Assembly: GCA_016711605.1 (NCBI GenBank)
Contig: JADJSS010000022.1
Span: forward strand, 1 to 41,720
DNA: 41,720 bases
Reading direction: 5' to 3'
Source: Saprospirales bacterium
GTDB lineage: Bacteria > Bacteroidota > Bacteroidia > Chitinophagales > JADIYW01
How positions within the stretch are numbered: the stretch's first letter is position 1; every line of letters starts with the position of its first letter. A program made the position numbers and the translations under genes. Positions 1 to 9,199 of the stretch are shown here, piece after piece. The notes under the pieces were generated by a model, which was not told where the DNA came from, made no database searches, and saw nothing but the letters and a program-made list of their open reading frames with translations.

Positions 1-1585
1 AATCCAACGTAATATCTTTCATCGGATTTTGACGAATTTCAATTTTACCTGGATTTTCGTTATTGGTATAAATCATGTAATTTGAAAAACTAGATGCATC
101 AGAACTTACTGCATCATCTAATTCTAAACCATAACGTTTATAAGCTGGTTCTTTTTCTAATTCATATAAACTGATGTTGTGTTTTTCCATATCCAATGTA
201 ATGCGCTTTTTTATCATGTCGCGCTCCAATGGTTGGTCGTCTATTGCATCGGTTTTGCTGTCTGAATGTGTTTCAAACAAGGTAAATTGTGCTTCAGCAG
301 TAGTTTGTTGAGTTTTTTTTTCTTCCTCTAATTCTGAAAAATGCGTTCTAGGTTTATCTACAATTTTAATATCAAAATCAGCGGTTTTATTTAAATTTAC
401 TTCAAACTCTACTTCATTTTCTTTAGAAATTTCTTCTTTTAAATTTGGAATAAACAAATCGTGTTCATCAACAATTTCTTCATTTTTAGTTAATGGAATT
501 TCATTAACAATTATTTTTTTTTCTGGAACAATAGTTTCTACTACATTATTTACAGCTGGTTTTGCATCTAATGTATGTACAATTTTATCTTGTTGTGCAC
601 GCTGAGATTGCTTACGTTCTTTACTTACTTCACCACTTTGAAAACCAGTAGCAATCAATGTAATTGCGATATCAGCTTCTAAATTTTCGTCTTTACAAAC
701 GCCCCAAATTATTTCGCAATCTGTTTGTGTTTGATTTTGTACCGCATCTGTAATTAAATCTAACTCGCGCATTTTAATACCATCCTTGTAAGTAATGTAT
801 AACACTACACCTTTTGCACCAAAGATATCTGCATCTTCAAGCAAAGGTGAATTCATTGCACTATTGATAGCATCCATTGCACGATTGTCGCCACTGCCTT
901 TACCAATACCAATAATTGCCACACCACTATTTTGCATCATTCGCTTAACGTCGTTAAAATCCACGTTAATTTGGCCTGGTTTAGTAATAATTTCGGTAAC
1001 ACCTTTTGCAGCAGTAGTTAAAATATCATCTGCTTTGCAAAATGCTTCAGCGATATCTAAATCTGGAAAAATTTCATACAATTTATTATTAGACACTACA
1101 ATTAAAGCATCTACATTTTCTTTCATATTATGAATACCACGTTCTGCTTTTTCACGTTTTGGTTTTCCTTCATTAGAAAAAGGAATTGTAACAATTCCAA
1201 CTGTAAGAATTCCTAATTCTTTTGCAATTTTAGAAACGATTGGCGCTGCACCAGTACCTGTGCCGCCACCCATTCCAGCAGTAACGAATACCATTTTTGT
1301 ATTGTTTGACAAATACATTCTGATTTCTTCTTCTGCTTCTAAGGCAGCACGACGACCATCTTCCGGATCTGCACCTGCACCCAAACCTTCCAACAAATTG
1401 GTGCCTAATTGTATTTTTGTAGGAACAGGACTTTTCATTAAATCTTGTTTATCAGTATTGCAAACAGAAAAATTTACACCAGGAATGCCCTGTTCGTACA
1501 TGTAGTTTACAGCATTGCAACCACCACCACCAACACCTAAAACTTTGATGATAGAGTTATTTTCGCTAAACATTTCAAATTCCAT
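1..1585 (-). CDS. ftsZ: Cell division GTPase FtsZ (3' end outside window)
   Basis: FtsZ is the tubulin-like GTPase that polymerises into the Z-ring at mid-cell and recruits the divisome. Read from ATG at 1585, the protein shows the N-terminal GVGGGGCNAVN loop and the tubulin signature GGGTGTG at about residues 106-112, followed by AAPIVSKIAKELG. The globular domain ends near residue 320. After that the frame stays open into a long, charged, Pro/Val/Thr/Glu-rich linker all the way to base 1, so at least 528 residues are coded and the C-terminal FtsA-binding peptide lies outside the window. Long FtsZ linkers are usual in Bacteroidota. It is the last visible gene of the dcw operon, 94 bases after ftsA. 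Identity is certain; only the 3' end is unknown. Confidence 0.97.
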   Translation of the reverse strand, partial: MEFEMFSENNSIIKVLGVGGGGCNAVNYMYEQGIPGVNFSVCNTDKQDLMKSPVPTKIQLGTNLLEGLGAGADPEDGRRAALEAEEEIRMYLSNNTKMVFVTAGMGGGTGTGAAPIVSKIAKELGILTVGIVTIPFSNEGKPKREKAERGIHNMKENVDALIVVSNNKLYEIFPDLDIAEAFCKADDILTTAAKGVTEIITKPGQINVDFNDVKRMMQNSGVAIIGIGKGSGDNRAMDAINSAMNSPLLEDADIFGAKGVVLYITYKDGIKMRELDLITDAVQNQTQTDCEIIWGVCKDENLEADIAITLIATGFQSGEVSKERKQSQRAQQDKIVHTLDAKPAVNNVVETIVPEKKIIVNEIPLTKNEEIVDEHDLFIPNLKEEISKENEVEFEVNLNKTADFDIKIVDKPRTHFSELEEEKKTQQTTAEAQFTLFETHSDSKTDAIDDQPLERDMIKKRITLDMEKHNISLYELEKEPAYKRYGLELDDAVSSDASSFSNYMIYTNNENPGKIEIRQNPMKDITLD

Positions 1586-1679
1586 TTTTTTTATTTTTTA
1601 TGGTTAAGATTTTATTTTTATCACATTTATATCACAGAGAACACTGAGTTTTCACTGAGTATTTGTTGTGTTTTATTTT

Positions 1680-3182
1680 TTATTTTACATCGTTAAAATC
1701 ATCAACATCTGATTTTATCCAATTGCCGAATTTTTCTGTTAATGATGAAATTAAACCACGACGATTAATTTTTTTAAATGTTTCTGATTCTTCGTTATCG
1801 ATATGACCAACTAATTCTTGTTCTTCTTTTGGTTCATCAATATTTACTTTAACATCTTCAACCATTGGTGTTGAGATAGTTTCTTCCTGCATTTTTACTT
1901 CTTCTACTTTTGGTGTTTCTACGACAACTTTAGTTACTGTATGCATTTCTAACTCTTCCAATTGTTTGAATGCGCGAATTAACAAACCAATACCTGTTGC
2001 ATAAATCGGACTGTCAACATTTGCAATTTTAGTAGAAGCTAAATGTTCTTTTGGCAAGCCAATGCGTGCTGTTTGTCCGGTTTCTAATTCTGTTAATTGT
2101 GTAAGATGTTTTAATTGAGAGCCACCACCAGTTAAGATAATGCCACCGATTAATTTTTTTCCAAAGCCAGATAATTTTATTTGAAAATCTACATGTGCTA
2201 AAATTTCTTTTACACGAGCAGAAATTACTTTTGATACCGCTAACAAATTTAATTCGCGAGTTCCTGTATTGTTGATGCCTTGAATAGAAACATGCTGATT
2301 GCGCAATTCTTCAAAAGGAATTGCAGAACCGTAACGCATTTTTAAAATTTCTGCCTGATCTTTTAAAATTCTGAAATCGCGTAAATCTTCAGAAATAATA
2401 TTTCCACCAAAAGGAATGACTGCTGTATGACGAATGACATGATTTTCAAAAATCGCGATGTCTGTTGTTCCACCACCGATGTCAACCAAACAAACACCAG
2501 CTTCTAATTCTTCTTTGCTCAACACTGCATCTGCAGAAGCCAATGGTTCTAACTCGATACCTGCCACTTCCAAACCTGCAATAGTGATGCAACGCTCAAT
2601 ATTTTGAATAGCAGTTTCAGCACCAGTGATGATGTGAAAATTTCCTTCCAAACGAATACCCATCATACCGATTGGTTCCTGATAAATTCCTGGTTCATTA
2701 TCGACAATATATTCTTGTGGCAACACATGCAAAATACGATCGCCTGGTGGCAATGCCAATTTATACATTTCACCTTTCAGTTTTTGAATATCTTCATAGC
2801 TGATCCAAGTATCGTTATTGTTGCGTGTAAGAATGCCACGATGTTGTAAACTTTTGATGTGTTGTCCTGCAATTCCAACATGTACTTTTTGAATTTTAAT
2901 TCCAGATTGACGTTCTGCATCAGCAACTGCACGCTTGATTGAATCAACCGTACGTGCAATGTTTACTACTACTCCACGTTGTACGCCAAACGACGGACAA
3001 TTACCGATTCCGAGAATTTCAATTTTTCCAAATTGATTTTTTCTGCCAACTAAAGCAGCAACTTTTGATGTACCAATATCGATGGCACAAACTATATTTT
3101 CCATGTTATTTTTTACTTCGTTTTCCATAGCAGAAATTGAGACGTTATTAACTTGCATATTTCTTAATTTTATTTCAAACAA
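1680..3182 (-). CDS. ftsA: Cell division protein FtsA
   Basis: FtsA is the actin-like ATPase that ties FtsZ filaments to the inner membrane and signals to the septal synthases. The sequence shows the phosphate-1 motif VCAIDIGTSK just after residue 30, the phosphate-2 motif CLVDIGGGTTDIAIF in the middle, and the adenosine motif GGIILTGGGSQL. A charged linker leads to a C-terminal amphipathic segment (RGLISSLTEKFGNWI), the expected membrane-targeting helix. The longest frame starts at 3182 and overlaps ftsQ by 13 bases, but its first 26 residues are not FtsA-like. Met27 (ATG at 3104), directly before ENIVCAIDIGT, is at least as likely to be the true start. No Shine-Dalgarno sequence decides between them. 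Confidence 0.96.
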   Translation of the reverse strand: MFEIKLRNMQVNNVSISAMENEVKNNMENIVCAIDIGTSKVAALVGRKNQFGKIEILGIGNCPSFGVQRGVVVNIARTVDSIKRAVADAERQSGIKIQKVHVGIAGQHIKSLQHRGILTRNNNDTWISYEDIQKLKGEMYKLALPPGDRILHVLPQEYIVDNEPGIYQEPIGMMGIRLEGNFHIITGAETAIQNIERCITIAGLEVAGIELEPLASADAVLSKEELEAGVCLVDIGGGTTDIAIFENHVIRHTAVIPFGGNIISEDLRDFRILKDQAEILKMRYGSAIPFEELRNQHVSIQGINNTGTRELNLLAVSKVISARVKEILAHVDFQIKLSGFGKKLIGGIILTGGGSQLKHLTQLTELETGQTARIGLPKEHLASTKIANVDSPIYATGIGLLIRAFKQLEELEMHTVTKVVVETPKVEEVKMQEETISTPMVEDVKVNIDEPKEEQELVGHIDNEESETFKKINRRGLISSLTEKFGNWIKSDVDDFNDVK

Positions 3183-3934
3183 ACGACTTGATCTTTATAC
3201 ATTATGTTGATAACCTTGTATCGATCCCAACCTACTTTTTGCAATACTTCAAAATAAAAAACATCGAGTCGTTTTAATTTCTGTTCAATATTCTGATCAT
3301 CACCAAAAATAATTGTTGCATTTGCAATGCGTGGTATCAATTCTATTTGTAATTTTTCGTTGATATTTATTTGTCCGATTAACGAATTCCAAAGTTGATT
3401 ATTCTTCAACGTTTGAATTAATTTGTAAATACTTTTGAGTTGTTTACCTTGAATTTTTTGACTTTTATCACATGGCTCAACAATCAAACCTGTTGCAATT
3501 GGAACTTTTGCTGCATAGTTTTCAGTAACAGGAAATTTGATGCCATTTTCATCAACATAAAATGATTCACCTAACGTATTATAGACACGAAACAAAGGAA
3601 TTCGTTGATCAACTTTTATCGTCAAAGCACCTTTATTATCTAGGAAAGCGTTGGCTTTTTGTACTTGCGGAATTACAGAAAGTGATTGCTCAATTTTTTC
3701 TAAATCTTTTCCTGAAAGTGTTTTCCCAATGATATCAAAATTTTTATTTATGAGTGCTAATACTTGGTTATTTGTAACAAAAAAATTACCATTCCATTCA
3801 TCAATATTTACTTCAATATTTTTAACTGTGTTTTGTGCACGATTTGTTTTTGCCATAACAATTAAAAAAATAAATGCCGCAACACCAATTAACATGGATA
3901 CACGAATGATTATATTTTTAACTGTTTTGTTCAT
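3170..3934 (-). CDS. ftsQ: Cell division protein FtsQ/DivIB
   Basis: FtsQ is a bitopic divisome protein that links the cytoplasmic ring to the periplasmic synthases. This 254-residue protein has a short basic cytoplasmic tail and one transmembrane helix at about residues 11-28 (VSMLIGVAAFIFLIVMA). A periplasmic part follows with a POTRA-like segment (residues about 40-115: NIDEWNGNFFV ... VIPQVQKANAFLDNKGALTIKV) and a beta-rich FtsQ domain. Sequence is weakly conserved in this family, so topology and the position between murC and ftsA carry much of the call. It is 37 bases from murC and overlaps the long version of ftsA. Confidence 0.9.
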   Translation of the reverse strand: MNKTVKNIIIRVSMLIGVAAFIFLIVMAKTNRAQNTVKNIEVNIDEWNGNFFVTNNQVLALINKNFDIIGKTLSGKDLEKIEQSLSVIPQVQKANAFLDNKGALTIKVDQRIPLFRVYNTLGESFYVDENGIKFPVTENYAAKVPIATGLIVEPCDKSQKIQGKQLKSIYKLIQTLKNNQLWNSLIGQININEKLQIELIPRIANATIIFGDDQNIEQKLKRLDVFYFEVLQKVGWDRYKVINIMYKDQVVCLK

Positions 3935-3971
3935 CTAAAAGTGAAGGTGATAGTGAAAGTGATTTTTTTAC

Positions 3972-5332
3972 TTAATTCTTATTTAATAAATTTTTGATTT
4001 CGTTTATTTTAGTATCAATATCGCCTGCACCAACGGTTATTAAAACATCGATGTCGGTCTTATTATTCAAATAATTCAATAAATCGTTTTTAGAAATTAT
4101 TTTTTTGTTTTCGATTGTTACTTTATCCAAAATGATTTGACTGGTGACGCCTTCGATAGGTTTTTCACGTGCTGGATAGATTTCTAACAAAATCAATTCA
4201 TCAACTTTTGATAAAGACGCTGCAAATTCATCGCACAAATCTTTTGTTCTTGAAAATAAATGTGGTTGAAAAATAGCAGTTATTTTTCTATTTGGATATA
4301 GTTCTTTTGCAGCAGAAAGTGTTGCATCTAATTCTCTTGGATGATGCGCATAATCATCTATATAAACAAATTTATCGTTACGTACATGTGTTTCAAATCT
4401 ACGCTTCACTCCTTTAAAAGTGGAAATTGCTTTTTTATATTTTCTTCTGAAACACCAACGTTTATTGCTATTGCTATGGCACCAATCGCATTTTCTACAT
4501 TATGTCTGCCACCATAATATGATTTTATTTGTTGTATTTTTCCATTTGGATGTACTACATCAAAAGTATATTCACCATCATTTACAACTAAATTTTCTGC
4601 ATAAAAATCTGCATTTTTATCTAACAAACTATAACGCAGATTTTTTACATTTTTATTTAGAATTTTTTCTTTGATAGAAATATGTGTGATTAAAATTCCA
4701 TTGTCACGAACTTTATTACAAAATGCATGAAATGAATCTTCAATTGCTTCTAAATTTCCGTAAATATCTAAGTGGTCAGTATCAACAGAAGTGATTAAGG
4801 CAATATTCGGTTCGAGTTGCAAAAATGAACGATCGAATTCGTCTGCTTCTGCAATTGCATATTCATTTCCATCAATAAAATTTGAATTAAAATTGATGCA
4901 AATTCCACCTAAAAAAGCAGCAACACTTTTATTAGATTCATGTAAAACATGCGCAACAATTGATGATGTTGATGTTTTGCCATGCGAACCTGCAATAGAA
5001 ATATTAAACATACTATTCGCTGCCAAACCCAATATTTGCGCGCGTTTCAGCACCGTGTAGTTGTTTTCCAAATACCAATTGTATTGCAAATGATCTTTAG
5101 GAATGGCTGGTGTGAAAATAATTAATTCGGCATCTTTATCTAATGTATCTAACGAATCTTCAAACGTAATTTTGACACCTTCTTTAATCAATTCATCTGT
5201 TAAAGCAGTTGGTGTTTTATCATAACCAGAAACAATTTTACCGTGCAAATTAAAATAACGAGCAAGTGCGCTCATACCGATGCCGCCGATGCCGAGAAAA
5301 TAGATACGTTGTATGTTAGTTAAATTAGTCAT
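3972..5332 (-). CDS. murC: UDP-N-acetylmuramate--L-alanine ligase MurC, interrupted by a frameshift
   Basis: MurC adds L-Ala to UDP-MurNAc in the cytoplasm, the first amino-acid step of peptidoglycan synthesis. The first part (5332-4406, 308 residues) has GIGGIGMSALAR at about residues 14-25 and the ATP loop GSHGKTSTSS at about 115-124. It ends at a TGA. The second part (to 3972, 145 residues) carries KRRFE and DDYAHHPREL, the Mur ligase C-terminal domain. Reading across with a -1 shift at the A6 run 4431-4436 gives NIKKAISTFKGVKRRFE, the expected MurC junction, and about 453 residues in total, which is normal. The overlapping TGA/GTG could also act as stop/start for two chains. The gene is essential and no second copy is visible. 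A one-base deletion, a base-call error or programmed slippage are all possible. Confidence 0.93.
4407..4436 (-). other. A AAA AAG slippery heptamer and downstream hairpin in murC
   Basis: On the coding strand the heptamer AAAAAAG (4436-4430) sits in the phase xxA AAA AAG, the phase used by the dnaX -1 frameshift site. Seven bases later CACTTT-TAAA-GGAGTG (4422-4407) can fold into a small stem with four Watson-Crick and two G-T pairs. A -1 slip restores the MurC frame exactly. The stem is weak and no good upstream Shine-Dalgarno stimulator is visible. An artefactual loss of one A from an A7 run gives the same sequence. Confidence 0.4.
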
Positions 5333-5353
5333 TGGTTATTAGTCATTGGTTAT
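5325..5353 (-). repeat. 14-bp tandem duplication creating a minicistron before murC
   Basis: The bases around the murC start are tandemly duplicated with a 14-base period (AACCAATGACTAAT on the coding strand, starts at 5346 and 5332). The upstream copy gives ATG-ACT-AAT-AAC-CAA-TGA, a five-codon reading frame. Its TGA overlaps the true murC ATG as ATGA. It lies between the murG stop and murC and may couple translation, or it may simply be a slippage duplication. Confidence 0.6.
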
Positions 5354-6507
5354 TAGTTGATGGCATTTTGGTGTGAAATATTTTGTATTATCTCTTTTAC
5401 AATATCATTTGCAGCATTTGATTTTGCTAGAGTGTTGATATTGTTAGATAATTCTGTTTGTTTATTTGTATCATTTAATAGACTCAAAACAGCTTCACCT
5501 AATTTTTCTTTTGCATCTATATCTTTTACTAGAATTGCTGCATTTTTATTTACTAAAGCCATTGCATTTTTTGTTTGATGATCTTCAGAAACATTTGGAG
5601 ATGGAATTAAAATACATGGTTTGCCAACAATGCATAATTCTGAAATGGATAACGCGCCAGCTCTTGAAATGATTATATCTGCAGCCGAATACGCCATATT
5701 CATTTCTTTTATAAATTGATGAATTTTGATGTTTGATAAATCTTTATCTTTTGTTCGTTCAATAATTCCATCATAATAGATTTTGCCAGTTTGCCAAAGC
5801 AATTGAACACCTGCATTATTCAGCAAGTCAATATTTTTTTCTATAGATTCATTAATGGTTCTAGCACCTAGACTTCCACCAATAATTAAAATAGTTTTTT
5901 TGTTTTCATCTAAATTAAAAAAAGAAACAGCTTCTTTTTTTTCAGGCAAAACTGCTGTAATATCTTTTCTTACTGGATTTCCAGTCAAAATAATTTTAGT
6001 AGGATTGAAGAAATTAGTCAAATTGTCGTATGCAACAAAAATCTTTTGTGCAAATTTTGATAAGATTTTATTGGTAATTCCAGGATAAGAATTTTGTTCT
6101 TGGATAAAAATTTTTATACATAACAGTGCTGCTACAAATAAAACCGGTCCGCTTGCATAACCACCAACGCCAATGCATGCATCTGGATTAAAATCTTTAA
6201 CAACTTTGCGCGCTTGCATTAAACTTTTTAATACTTTAAATGGAAATAAAATATTTTTTGGTGTTAAACTTCTTTGTAAACCAACAACATCCAAACCAAC
6301 AATTTTGTAACCAGCTTGAGGTACTTTTTCCATTTCCATTCTTCCAGAAGCGCCAACAAATAATATTTCACAATTAGGATTAAATTGCTTCAAACCATCA
6401 GCAATTGCTACAGCTGGAAAGATATGGCCACCAGTTCCACCACCTGCAATAATGAATCGTAATTGCTGATTTAATTGATTAGTATGATTGATATGGCTTT
6501 CCATCAC
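5353..6507 (-). CDS. murG: UDP-GlcNAc transferase MurG
   Basis: MurG transfers GlcNAc from UDP-GlcNAc to lipid I at the inner face of the membrane, making lipid II. The 384-residue protein has the N-terminal glycine loop AGGGTGGHIFP at about residues 21-31 and a second glycine loop GGSLGARTINE in the middle. The donor-site motif ISRAGALSISEL follows near residue 280, and PSPNVSEDHQTKNA after it. Length fits the GT28 family with a slightly long N-terminus; the start could be either of two adjacent Met codons. It lies 44 bases after ftsW and about 20 bases before murC. In this operon it follows MurD/FtsW, so lipid I made by MraY is its substrate. Confidence 0.97.
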   Translation of the reverse strand: MMESHINHTNQLNQQLRFIIAGGGTGGHIFPAVAIADGLKQFNPNCEILFVGASGRMEMEKVPQAGYKIVGLDVVGLQRSLTPKNILFPFKVLKSLMQARKVVKDFNPDACIGVGGYASGPVLFVAALLCIKIFIQEQNSYPGITNKILSKFAQKIFVAYDNLTNFFNPTKIILTGNPVRKDITAVLPEKKEAVSFFNLDENKKTILIIGGSLGARTINESIEKNIDLLNNAGVQLLWQTGKIYYDGIIERTKDKDLSNIKIHQFIKEMNMAYSAADIIISRAGALSISELCIVGKPCILIPSPNVSEDHQTKNAMALVNKNAAILVKDIDAKEKLGEAVLSLLNDTNKQTELSNNINTLAKSNAANDIVKEIIQNISHQNAIN

Positions 6508-6551
6508 TGATTATATTTATTAAAGTATTTTCGCACATGGTGCATACTAAC

Positions 6552-7751
6552 TTATCCATGAATTTCTTCTACGACTTTTAATTTATCTTTTTTTGTTGTT
6601 GATTTCGATGTTACTATTCTTTCTTCAACGCTTCTACTTACACTTAGAATAATTCCTATTGCAAATGCGTTAAACCAAATACTAGTGCCACCCCAACTTA
6701 TCAATGGCAATGTAATACCTGTATTTGGCAACAGATGAACATTTACACCCATGTGAATAACAGCTTGCAACACCATGCTAGTGCCTAAGCCTACAGCCAT
6801 TAATGCACCAAATGCACGAGGTGAATTCTTTACTAATACAATTAATCGCCACATAAAAAAAAGATATAAAAACAACACAAATGCGCCACCCAACAATCCA
6901 TATTCTTCAATTAATGTTGCATAAATAAAATCTGAAAAAGCATCTGGCAAAAAATTACATTGTGTACTTTTTCCTGGTGCTAAACGAAATAAACCACCTT
7001 TGGCAATAGCAATATAAGCTTGTTTTTGTTGATAGAAATCATCGGAATTAATATCTGGATTTTGCCAGCTAGTTACACGACCCAACCAAACATCTGCTCG
7101 GCCATGGTCTTTGATAAAGAACCACGAAAATGCAATAATTAATGAGACCATGACTAAACCAGAACCCATAATTGCTAAAATAAATTTTGTACTAACTCGT
7201 CCAATAAATAATACAACGATACAGGTTGCAAATAAAATTCCAGCACTTGAAAAATTATCAAACATAATTAAACCACAAATCAATAAAATTGGCGCCATTA
7301 TGTGTATCGTAACTTCTTTGATATCTTTAATAACGCCTTGTTTTTTAGACAACATGCGAGATGTATACATAATCAAAGCGAGCTTTGCAAAATCTGAAGA
7401 TTGAAATGTTAATCCAACAACTGGTATCCGAATCCAGCGACTTGCATCATTTATTCTTACACCAAAAAATTTTGTATATAATAAAAGAGGCACCGAAAGA
7501 ATCAGCATCATTTGTGCAATGCGCGAAAAATACCGATGGTCAATTTGATGAACAACATAAGTAATAAATAAACCAACAGCTAACATAAAACCGTGACGCA
7601 ACAAATAATATTCTGTATTTCCGTGCATATTTTTATATGCTAATGAACGCGTAGAACTATAAACTAACAGCAAAGAAATAGCACTCAATGCAGTAACGAT
7701 GTACCACACATATTTGTCGCCTTTGATGTTATTTATAATTCGTCCTAGCAT
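6552..7751 (-). CDS. ftsW: SEDS septal peptidoglycan polymerase FtsW
   Basis: FtsW is the SEDS-family glycosyltransferase that polymerises lipid II at the septum together with FtsI. The 399-residue protein is almost entirely membrane-spanning, with about ten hydrophobic helices. SEDS motifs are clear: VVGLTFQSSDFAKLALI near residue 115, EEYGLLGGAFVLFLYL near residue 285, and HMGVNVHLLPNTGITLPLISWGGTS near residue 345. A charged cytoplasmic tail rich in Lys, Thr and Ser ends the protein. Its placement between murD and murG, two genes from mraY, identifies it as FtsW and not RodA. It starts 41 bases after murD. Confidence 0.96.
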   Translation of the reverse strand: MLGRIINNIKGDKYVWYIVTALSAISLLLVYSSTRSLAYKNMHGNTEYYLLRHGFMLAVGLFITYVVHQIDHRYFSRIAQMMLILSVPLLLYTKFFGVRINDASRWIRIPVVGLTFQSSDFAKLALIMYTSRMLSKKQGVIKDIKEVTIHIMAPILLICGLIMFDNFSSAGILFATCIVVLFIGRVSTKFILAIMGSGLVMVSLIIAFSWFFIKDHGRADVWLGRVTSWQNPDINSDDFYQQKQAYIAIAKGGLFRLAPGKSTQCNFLPDAFSDFIYATLIEEYGLLGGAFVLFLYLFFMWRLIVLVKNSPRAFGALMAVGLGTSMVLQAVIHMGVNVHLLPNTGITLPLISWGGTSIWFNAFAIGIILSVSRSVEERIVTSKSTTKKDKLKVVEEIHG

Positions 7752-7792
7752 GTTTTAGCTGATTCTATTGATTAAATGATAACTTTATTTGT

Positions 7793-9130
7793 TTAAAGAT
7801 TTAAAACATTACGTTTAAATTGTTTTCCTCTGTCTTCATAATTTTCGAATAAATCGAAACTTGCGCAACATGGTGACAACAAAACAACATCACCTTTATC
7901 GCTAATATTATAAGCCATTTGCACCGCTTGTTCCATTGATTGTGTATCGACGATATAACCAACTTCTGAAGAAAATGCTTCATGTAATTTTTCATTATCT
8001 TTTCCTAAACAGATAATTGCTTTTACTTTTTTATTTACTAAATCTTTGATTAAAGTGTAATCATTTCCTTTGTCAACACCACCTATAATAAGCACTGTTG
8101 GTTTTGTCATAGACTCTAATGCATACCAAGTTGAATTTACATTTGTTGCTTTGGAATCATTAATAAAATCTACACTTCTGATAGATGCGACATATTCTAA
8201 ACGATGTTCTAAATTTTTAAAATCTTCTAAAGATTCGCGAATTTTGTCGTTGCGTACACCGACTAATTTTGCAGAGATGGCTGCAGCCATTGAATTGTAG
8301 GAATTGTGAATTCCGTGGATAGCTAAATCACTTGTTGGCATGGTAAAATTGGTTTTATTGATGTTAATTATTAATTCGTTGTTTTCGATGTATGAACCAT
8401 TTTCTATTTTTTGATGATAAGAAAATGGAATTTTTTGGACTTGATTATTTACTTTAGAAAGATTATTTATGGTTACTTCATCATCTTGACAATAGATAAA
8501 ATAATCTTGTTCAGTTTGATTTTTTGTTATTGAGAATTTCGAGTCGATGTAGTTTTCAAATTTGTAATCATATCTATCTAAATGGTCTTCGGTGATGTTA
8601 CAAAGCACAGCAATATGTGGTTTAAAGGACACGCAATTATCTAACTGAAAAGAAGAAACTTCTAAAACAAAATATTCTTTGTCGCCATTCGCTACTTGTC
8701 GCGCATAACTTGTTCCAATATTTCCACCTAAGCCAACATTATATTCAGCTTTTTCCAGAATATGATATATTAATGACGTTGTGGTTGTTTTACCGTTAGA
8801 GCCAGTAATTGCTATTACTTTGGCTGATGAATAACGAAACGCAAATTCTATTTCAGAAATGATTTCAATATTTTTTTCTTTTAATTTTTTGATGATTGGT
8901 GCTTTGTCTGGAATACCTGGACTTTTGATAATCGTAGTTGCAGATAAGATAATTTCTTCGGAATGTTTTTCTTCTTCGAAAGCAATATTTAAAGCAATTA
9001 ATTCTTTTTTGTATTTATCTTTTATCTTACCAAAATCAGAAACGAAAACATCCATGCCTTGCTTTTGTGCAAGTATAGCTGCACCAACACCGCTTTCGCC
9101 ACTACCTAATATGATTATTTTTTCGCTCAC
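7793..9130 (-). CDS. murD: UDP-MurNAc-L-Ala--D-glutamate ligase MurD
   Basis: MurD adds D-Glu to UDP-MurNAc-L-Ala in the cytoplasm. The 445 residues begin with the MurD nucleotide-like loop IIILGSGESGVGAAIL. The Mur ligase ATP loop ITGSNGKTTTTSLI is at about residues 108-121, then VLEVSSFQLD and the central-domain ITEDHLDRY. The C-terminal domain shows HRLEYVASIRSVDFINDSKATN with the conserved Asp-Ser-Lys-Ala-Thr-Asn, and LLSPCCASFDLFENYEDRG, a classic MurD ending. Length is typical. The gene is intact and lies 69 bases after mraY. Confidence 0.97.
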   Translation of the reverse strand: MSEKIIILGSGESGVGAAILAQKQGMDVFVSDFGKIKDKYKKELIALNIAFEEEKHSEEIILSATTIIKSPGIPDKAPIIKKLKEKNIEIISEIEFAFRYSSAKVIAITGSNGKTTTTSLIYHILEKAEYNVGLGGNIGTSYARQVANGDKEYFVLEVSSFQLDNCVSFKPHIAVLCNITEDHLDRYDYKFENYIDSKFSITKNQTEQDYFIYCQDDEVTINNLSKVNNQVQKIPFSYHQKIENGSYIENNELIININKTNFTMPTSDLAIHGIHNSYNSMAAAISAKLVGVRNDKIRESLEDFKNLEHRLEYVASIRSVDFINDSKATNVNSTWYALESMTKPTVLIIGGVDKGNDYTLIKDLVNKKVKAIICLGKDNEKLHEAFSSEVGYIVDTQSMEQAVQMAYNISDKGDVVLLSPCCASFDLFENYEDRGKQFKRNVLNL

Positions 9131-9199
9131 TGATTATATTTTTTTTGATGTATATTACACGTCATTACTACTTTTTTATACACATTTAGTCAATACTTT

